From contig NZ_JARXAB010000068.1 of assembly GCF_029866045.1 (NCBI RefSeq), forward strand, positions 1-49,699: a DNA stretch of 49,699 nt, read 5' to 3'. Below the pieces are notes generated by a model. It made no database searches and was not told the origin of the DNA. It saw only the letters and a program-made list of their open reading frames with translations. Each line of letters opens with the position of its first letter. The first letter of the stretch is position 1. Of the stretch, positions 45,091 through 49,699 are shown one piece after another. This DNA is from Ramlibacter sp. (GTDB taxonomy: Bacteria; Pseudomonadota; Gammaproteobacteria; Burkholderiales; Burkholderiaceae_C). The translations under genes were made by a program, and so were the position numbers.

Positions 45091-46146
45091 ATGACCGTCA
45101 TCGACCTGCAGCATCTGGACAAGCGCTTTGGCAACACGCCCGTGGTCCGGGACCTCAACCTGCACATCGCCGACCGCGAGTTTCTGGTCTTGCTGGGTCC
45201 CTCGGGCTGCGGCAAGACGACCACTATGCGGATGATCGCCGGGCTGGAGGAGCCCTCCGGCGGCGACATCCTCTTCGACAAACAGCGGGTTAACGACCTG
45301 CCCACCCGAGGCCGGGATGTGGCCATGGTGTTCCAGAACTACGGCCTGTACCCGCACATGTCGGTCTTCGACAACATCGGCTATCCGCTCAAGCTGCGAG
45401 GCATCCCGCGTGAGGAGCGTCGCGCACTGGTCGAGCGCGCGGCGGACCGGGTTCAACTCAAACCCTTCTTGCACCGGATGCCGCGCGAACTTTCGGGTGG
45501 CCAGCGTCAGCGGGTGGCGCTCGCCAGGGCCGTGGTGCGCAACCCGCGCGTGTTCCTGATGGACGAGCCCCTGTCCAACCTGGACGCCAAGCTCCGAGTG
45601 ACGGCGCGCGCCGAGATTAAGCACCTGAGCGAGGAGCTCGGTGTGACCACTGTTTATGTCACCCACGACCAAGTGGAGGCGATGACCCTTGCCCATCGGG
45701 TGGCGGTGATGCACGACGGCATCATCCAGCAACTGGGACGACCGGAGGACATTTACAGCGACCCGGCCAATGCCTTCGTCGCCGGCTTCATTGGCTCGCC
45801 TGCGATGAACCTGGTGCCCCTGGCTGCGCAAGGTGGCGTCATCCGCTGGGCGGGTGGTCCCGCCATCGAACTACGGGCGCCGGGCGAGGGCGCCTGGACA
45901 CTCGGGGTTCGCGCCGAGGACATGCAGCTCGGCGATGGCGGCCCGGGCAGCTTTTCAGCCGAGGTCTTCACCTTTGAGCTGCTGGGTGACTGCACCATGA
46001 TTAATCTGAAGCTTGACGAGCGGGTGGTGTCCGTCAAGGCGCCCAAGGACCTGCGCCTGGGCCGCGGCGCTCGGGTGGCTTTACGCCTCCCCCTGGACCG
46101 GCTCTACTGGTTCGATGCGGTGACCGGTGAACGGGTTCGGACGTGA
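45091..46146 (+). CDS. Sugar ABC transporter ATP-binding protein (UgpC/MalK-like)
   Basis: ATPase of the CUT1 importer. The 351-residue protein has Walker A GPSGCGKTT (36-44), Q-loop MVFQNYGLYPHMSVFDNI, signature ELSGGQRQRVALARA, Walker B VFLMDEPLSNLDAKLR, switch His in VYVTHDQVEAMTL, and a C-terminal TOBE-type regulatory domain (from about residue 240). It follows permease 2 by 31 bases. Confidence 0.95.
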   Translation: MTVIDLQHLDKRFGNTPVVRDLNLHIADREFLVLLGPSGCGKTTTMRMIAGLEEPSGGDILFDKQRVNDLPTRGRDVAMVFQNYGLYPHMSVFDNIGYPLKLRGIPREERRALVERAADRVQLKPFLHRMPRELSGGQRQRVALARAVVRNPRVFLMDEPLSNLDAKLRVTARAEIKHLSEELGVTTVYVTHDQVEAMTLAHRVAVMHDGIIQQLGRPEDIYSDPANAFVAGFIGSPAMNLVPLAAQGGVIRWAGGPAIELRAPGEGAWTLGVRAEDMQLGDGGPGSFSAEVFTFELLGDCTMINLKLDERVVSVKAPKDLRLGRGARVALRLPLDRLYWFDAVTGERVRT

Positions 46147-46183
46147 GTGAGCCCATGAGCTCAGCGCCGAGCGCGGGGGCCCT

Positions 46184-46912
46184 ATGAGCGCCCTCGAGCC
46201 CCAGCCCCTGCAATTACTGATACCTGGCACACTGTGCGACCCCCGATTGTTCGCGCCCATGCTCGAACAGTGGCCCACAGGGGGGGCACCAGCCGAAGGC
46301 GCGCGCGTACTTGATCTGTCCGAGCTGGACGAGGCCGAGGCCTGGTGGCAACGTCAGCTGCCAGGCCTGCCCGACCCACTAGACCTGGTGGGTTTTTCCC
46401 TCGGCGGCGTGCTCGCGCTCGCCTTGTTGCGTCTTGCCCCGCAGCGGGTCCGGCGCCTCTCTCTGGTGGCCGCCAGCGCCCTGGGAGGTACGCCGGCGCA
46501 CGAGTCCCGGGTGGCCGCGCAAATCGCCCAGTGGCGCGCGCAGGGGCCTGCGGCCGTGGCGCGCCAGATGACCGAACAAGCCGTGCCCGCCCAAGGCCGT
46601 ACGCCGGCGTTGACCCAGTGCCTTGAGGCCATGGCCGAGGCGACCTCCGAGTCGGCCTTTCTCGCCCAGGCGCGCTTAAATGCCACCCGCCCCGACGGGC
46701 TCAAGACACTGGTCCGTTGGGGCGGCCCACTGCTGCTGCTTTGTGGTGAGCAAGACCCGTGGTGCGGCCCTGCTACGCAGGCCCAGACCCTGGCGCACCG
46801 GCCGGACGCACACTGCATCACCCTCCCCGGCGCTGGCCACTACCTTCCCCTGGAGCGACCCGCGGCGGTGGCCGCCGCCCTGGCTCCGTTCTTCCGAACC
46901 GACACGCCCTGA
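46184..46912 (+). CDS. Alpha/beta hydrolase
   Basis: A 242-residue alpha/beta-fold hydrolase with a full triad: nucleophile Ser72 in VGFSLGG (69-75), Asp191 in CGEQDPW and His219 in GAGHYLPLE. No signal peptide, so it acts in the cytoplasm. Its place between the sugar ATPase and the cupin gene suggests it hydrolyses a lactone or ester of the imported compound, by inference. Start ATG 46184 lies 37 bases after the ATPase stop. Confidence 0.88.
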   Translation: MSALEPQPLQLLIPGTLCDPRLFAPMLEQWPTGGAPAEGARVLDLSELDEAEAWWQRQLPGLPDPLDLVGFSLGGVLALALLRLAPQRVRRLSLVAASALGGTPAHESRVAAQIAQWRAQGPAAVARQMTEQAVPAQGRTPALTQCLEAMAEATSESAFLAQARLNATRPDGLKTLVRWGGPLLLLCGEQDPWCGPATQAQTLAHRPDAHCITLPGAGHYLPLERPAAVAAALAPFFRTDTP

Positions 46913-46925
46913 ATCTGCCGACACC

Positions 46926-48059
46926 ATGAACCTGGAACAACTGCGCGCGCGCTTCATTCCCTTTGACAGCCTGCGCTACACCACCGAGGCCTTCATCGAC
47001 TACGCGATCGAGGAGTGCTCGCCCAAGTACAACTACGCGCTCATCGGCCCTGGCGTGTCGCAAAACCCCAACCAGCCGGTGAGCCTGCGCGAGCCGCACG
47101 GCTTCCAGGTCGGCGGCGTGTCGATCCCGCAGGGCAAGATAAACCCACCTCACATGCACTTCACCTGCGAGATCTTCATGTGCTTTCGCGGTGACTGGCG
47201 GCTCATGTGGGGCTTCAATCCGGACGAGAAGCACGCCCTCATCGGAGAAGGCGATATCGCTTCGGTGCCAACTTGGATCTACCGCGCCTTTTGCAACGTC
47301 GGCGTGGACGATGGCTTTCTGTTCACCGGCCTGGGGCGCGACGACACCGGCGGCATTCTCTGGGGCCCCACCACCCTGGCCGCAGCCCAGCAGGCGGGCG
47401 TGTTCCTCACTGAGGACTACCGCATGATCGATACCCGCCGCGGCGAGGTGGTGCCGCCTGGCACACGCTTGCTGCAGCCGATGACACCCGAAGAGATCGC
47501 TGCGCTAGAAGACTGGTCGCCTGAGGCTATGAGCCAGCGCGTGGTGCGTTTTGCCGATTTGCGCTGGGCGAGCGATTCGCTTCTCGACAGCATGCTGCCG
47601 GGGCATGGTGCCGCCCTGGCGCCAGTGGTCGGGCTGGGCATGAGCCAGAGTCGCTCGGTCAGCCCGCCGGTGGGTAACGCCCATGGTTTTTCCATTGAGT
47701 GGCTGCGCATTCCGGCCGGTGGCCAGGTGGGCTGGCATGCCCTGAGCCACAAGCAGGTGGTGTTAGCCAAGCGGGGCGAGGTCGAGCTTCAGGTGCGCGC
47801 CGATGACGGCCTTTTCGGACAGGTCCTGCGCGGCACCCCCACGCATTGGGACGCCTACTCGGTGCCCGCCGATGCCTGGCGCGCTTTTCACAACGCCGGC
47901 GCCGCGGAGGCCTACCTGCTCCTGATGACGGCCGGCGACGAGAAGAAGCCAGTGCAATGGGAATCCGACACCGTGGCGGCTGCGGCCGCTGCGGGCTGGT
48001 CCATCGACGCCAACAGCTGCATGGCCCCCAAGCATTTTGTTGACCGCTCACAGCGCTGA
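46926..48059 (+). CDS. Two-domain cupin protein
   Basis: A 377-residue protein with two cupin barrels. The first carries a likely metal site in NPPHMHFTCEIFMCFRGDW (His-x-His and a Glu). The second, near QVGWHALSHKQVVLAKRGEV and DAYSVPADAWRAFHNAG, keeps fewer His residues. Bicupins include dioxygenases, isomerases and decarboxylases; none fits closely enough to name. It lies 13 bases after the hydrolase and 13 before the aldolase, so it is probably an enzyme of the same catabolic route. Confidence 0.75.
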   Translation: MNLEQLRARFIPFDSLRYTTEAFIDYAIEECSPKYNYALIGPGVSQNPNQPVSLREPHGFQVGGVSIPQGKINPPHMHFTCEIFMCFRGDWRLMWGFNPDEKHALIGEGDIASVPTWIYRAFCNVGVDDGFLFTGLGRDDTGGILWGPTTLAAAQQAGVFLTEDYRMIDTRRGEVVPPGTRLLQPMTPEEIAALEDWSPEAMSQRVVRFADLRWASDSLLDSMLPGHGAALAPVVGLGMSQSRSVSPPVGNAHGFSIEWLRIPAGGQVGWHALSHKQVVLAKRGEVELQVRADDGLFGQVLRGTPTHWDAYSVPADAWRAFHNAGAAEAYLLLMTAGDEKKPVQWESDTVAAAAAAGWSIDANSCMAPKHFVDRSQR

Positions 48060-48072
48060 AAGGAACCTGCGA

Positions 48073-48903
48073 ATGCAAGCCACTTCTTCTCCCCTGGGTC
48101 CCGCCCCGGCACCGGGCATGCCTTTAGATACCCGGCTGCGCCCGGCGCTGCGTGGCACCGGCAGCCTCCACGGCCTGTTCTGCGGCCTGCCTTCGCCCGC
48201 GATGGTGGAAATGGCCGCCTTCGCCGGCTTCGACTTCGTGGTGATCGATAACGAGCATGGCACCGCCAGCATCGAGACCACCGAGCACTTGCTGCGCGCC
48301 GCCCGCGCCACGGGCATTGTTCCCATCGTCCGTTGCTTCGAGGCCGACATTGCAAGAACCCTCGATGCGGGCGCCAGCGGTGTGAAGGTGCCGATGGTGA
48401 ACACGCCCGAGCACGCCCAGCGCCTGGCCGAGCGCATGCGCTACCCGCGCCCGGCCGGCCAGCCGGGTTTGCGTGGCTGGCGGGGCAGTGCCTTCAGCAC
48501 GCGCGCCGCCGGTTACGGCGCCTTCGGCGGCCCGGCGCACACCGACCGCAGTAACGAGTCGCTTGCGCTCATTGTCATGATCGAAACGCCCGAGGCGGTT
48601 GAGTGCGCGCATGAGATCGCTGCCGTCGAGGGGGTGGACGCGGTCTTCATCGGCCCCAATGACCTCTCGCACACCATGGGCCATGAGAACCGCTGGCAGG
48701 AAGCGCCGGTGCAGCGCGCCATCGAGCGCGCGGTGCGCGCGGTGGCCGACGCCGGCAAGTGCGCCGGCGTGCTCACCCTGGACGAGGAGGCCCGCCAGCG
48801 CTACGCCGGTTGGGGCGCCCGCTACTTTGCCAATGTGGCCAGCAGCCTGGTGATGCGCGCCTTCGAGCAGGCGGCCGGGCGTGGCGGCGCATTGCGCTAC
48901 TGA
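48073..48903 (+). CDS. HpcH/HpaI-family aldolase
   Basis: Predicted class II pyruvate aldolase that splits 2-keto-3-deoxy sugar acids or related keto acids to pyruvate (or a 2-oxo acid) and an aldehyde. The 276-residue protein has the family's FVVIDNEHG (Glu61, His62), the Arg87 of VPIVRCF, GVKVPMVNTPEHAQRL, the metal ligands Glu171 in VMIETPEAVE and Asp197 in FIGPNDLSHTMG. AAAGGA at about 48059-48064 supports ATG 48073. Many relatives have DGEH where this has DNEH. Confidence 0.9.
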   Translation: MQATSSPLGPAPAPGMPLDTRLRPALRGTGSLHGLFCGLPSPAMVEMAAFAGFDFVVIDNEHGTASIETTEHLLRAARATGIVPIVRCFEADIARTLDAGASGVKVPMVNTPEHAQRLAERMRYPRPAGQPGLRGWRGSAFSTRAAGYGAFGGPAHTDRSNESLALIVMIETPEAVECAHEIAAVEGVDAVFIGPNDLSHTMGHENRWQEAPVQRAIERAVRAVADAGKCAGVLTLDEEARQRYAGWGARYFANVASSLVMRAFEQAAGRGGALRY

Positions 48904-48919
48904 CCCGGGCAGGCTCGCC

Positions 48920-49648
48920 ATGATCCTGGGCGTGATCGCGGATGATTTCACCGGCGCCACCGATGTGGCCAGCATGCTGGTGCGTCAGGGCTTGCGGTCG
49001 GTGGTCTGCACCGACCTGCGCGACCCGCTGCCCGTTGAGACCGATGCGGTCGTCGTGGCGCTCAAAAGCCGCACCGCGCCGGTGCAGCAGGCGGTGGCCG
49101 ACAGCCTGGCGGCGCTGGCCTGGCTGCGTCAGGGCGCGCCGCGCCAGATCTACTTCAAGTACTGCTCCACCTTCGACTCGACCGCCGAGGGCAACATCGG
49201 GCCGGTGGCCGAGGCCCTGCTAGACGCGCTGGACGCGCCACTGGCCGTGGCCTGCCCCGCGCTGCCCGAGAACGGCCGCACCGTCTTCCAGGGGCACCTG
49301 TTCGTCGGTGAGCAACTGCTGCATGAGTCGGGCATGCGCCACCACCCGCTGACGCCCATGACCGACGCCAACCTGGTCCGTGTGCTGCAGGCCCAGTCGC
49401 GGGGCCGGGTCGGGCTGGCGACCCATGCGGTCGTCCGCCAGGGCCCGGGCGCGCTGGCGGCGCGCCTGGCGCAACTGGCGACGCAAGGCCATCGCCTAGT
49501 GGTGGTCGACGCGGTGGACGGCGCCGCCCTCGAGAGCCTGGCCGGCGCCTGCGCGGACCACGCACTGGTGACGGCTGGCTCCGGCCTGGCCCTCGCCCTG
49601 CCGGCGGTTTACGCCGCCCGCGGCTGGTACCAGCCGCGGGCGGCGTAA
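48920..49648 (+). CDS. OtnK-like four-carbon acid sugar kinase (DUF1537), cut by palindrome
   Basis: N-terminal part of a 3-oxo-tetronate kinase-type protein, a family of about 420 residues that phosphorylates C4 sugar acids such as 3-oxo-tetronate. Seen: LGVIADDFTGATDVASMLV, QIYFKYCSTFDSTAEGNIGP, PALPENGRTVFQG and ESGMRHHPLTPMTDANLVR. From memory the FKYCSTFDSTA and GMRHHP stretches match OtnK. Only about 236 residues are trustworthy: from 49629 on the sequence is the reverse complement of what precedes it, and the stop at 49646-49648 is inside that copy. The true gene must continue beyond the window. It follows the aldolase by 16 bases. Confidence 0.85.
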   Translation: MILGVIADDFTGATDVASMLVRQGLRSVVCTDLRDPLPVETDAVVVALKSRTAPVQQAVADSLAALAWLRQGAPRQIYFKYCSTFDSTAEGNIGPVAEALLDALDAPLAVACPALPENGRTVFQGHLFVGEQLLHESGMRHHPLTPMTDANLVRVLQAQSRGRVGLATHAVVRQGPGALAARLAQLATQGHRLVVVDAVDGAALESLAGACADHALVTAGSGLALALPAVYAARGWYQPRAA

Positions 49649-49699
49649 ACCGCCGGCAGGGCGAGGGCCAGGCCGGAGCCAGCCGTCACCAGTGCGTGG
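49558..49699. repeat. 142-base perfect palindrome at the window end
   Basis: Bases 49629-49699 are the exact reverse complement of 49558-49628, with the centre at GGTACC (49626-49631) and no loop. It runs to the last base, so its full size is unknown. Such a perfect, loop-free palindrome inside a conserved coding gene at a sequence end is most simply a fold-back artefact of library making or assembly. Confidence 0.9.

Noticed and set aside
48920-49648. Reading the kinase as a natural truncated protein or pseudogene
   Set aside because: The stop lies in the reverse-complement arm of the terminal palindrome, so it is not evidence of a real truncation.
1-49699. tRNA, rRNA, CRISPR arrays, insertion sequences, prophage genes
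   Set aside because: Looked for T-loop motifs, regularly spaced repeats, and transposase or integrase-like proteins; none seen by eye.

Overview
The window is about 49.7 kb of GC-rich, gene-dense chromosome from a betaproteobacterium of the order Burkholderiales, most likely Comamonadaceae-like. The evidence is gene content and order: a split pntA, hpf-ptsN-hprK (PTS-Ntr with HPr kinase), fur/bamE, gshA-kup-gshB, leuS-lptE-holA-proA and lptA-lptB-rpoN. I found no rRNA, tRNA, CRISPR array or insertion sequence.

Layout. 1-4.1 kb: end of pntAA2, pntB, an acyl-CoA ligase and MTA/SAH nucleosidase. 4.1-7.2 kb (minus strand): corA with a coupled outer-membrane-like protein, and a patatin phospholipase. 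7.2-8.0 kb: the only long stretch without a convincing gene. 8.0-10.6 kb: hpf, ptsN, hprK, and fur facing them. 10.7-18.9 kb: bamE, dapB, exbB-exbD, leuS, lptE, holA, proA. 19-24.4 kb: gshA, kup, a BenE-type transporter and gshB. 24.4-28.1 kb: a class II glutamine amidotransferase divergent from a three-gene cassette made of a SycD/LcrH-type TPR chaperone and two paralogous membrane-active-looking proteins. 28.1-31.7 kb: a CWC cysteine-rich protein and malate synthase G, divergent from a LysR regulator. 31.8-40.7 kb: argS, a SPOR protein, dsbA, lptA, lptB, rpoN, a THUMP RNA methyltransferase, a PIN-domain protein and a YecA/SEC-C protein. 40.8-49.7 kb: a LacI regulator followed by a CUT1 sugar ABC transporter and catabolic genes (alpha/beta hydrolase, two-domain cupin, HpcH/HpaI aldolase, OtnK-like kinase).

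The most unusual locus is 25.3-28.1 kb. A small TPR protein matches LcrH/SycD-family type III secretion chaperones. It is followed by two proteins of 380 and 383 residues that are 59% identical over a 100-residue core (hand count). Their hydrophobic architecture recalls IpaB/SipB/YopB translocators. Gene order (chaperone, then two hydrophobic proteins) matches translocator operons, yet no secretion-apparatus gene lies in the window and the two proteins are paralogues of each other.

The last 142 bases (49558-49699) are a perfect zero-loop palindrome that runs off the end of the window and cuts the OtnK-like gene. This is probably a contig-end artefact rather than biology.
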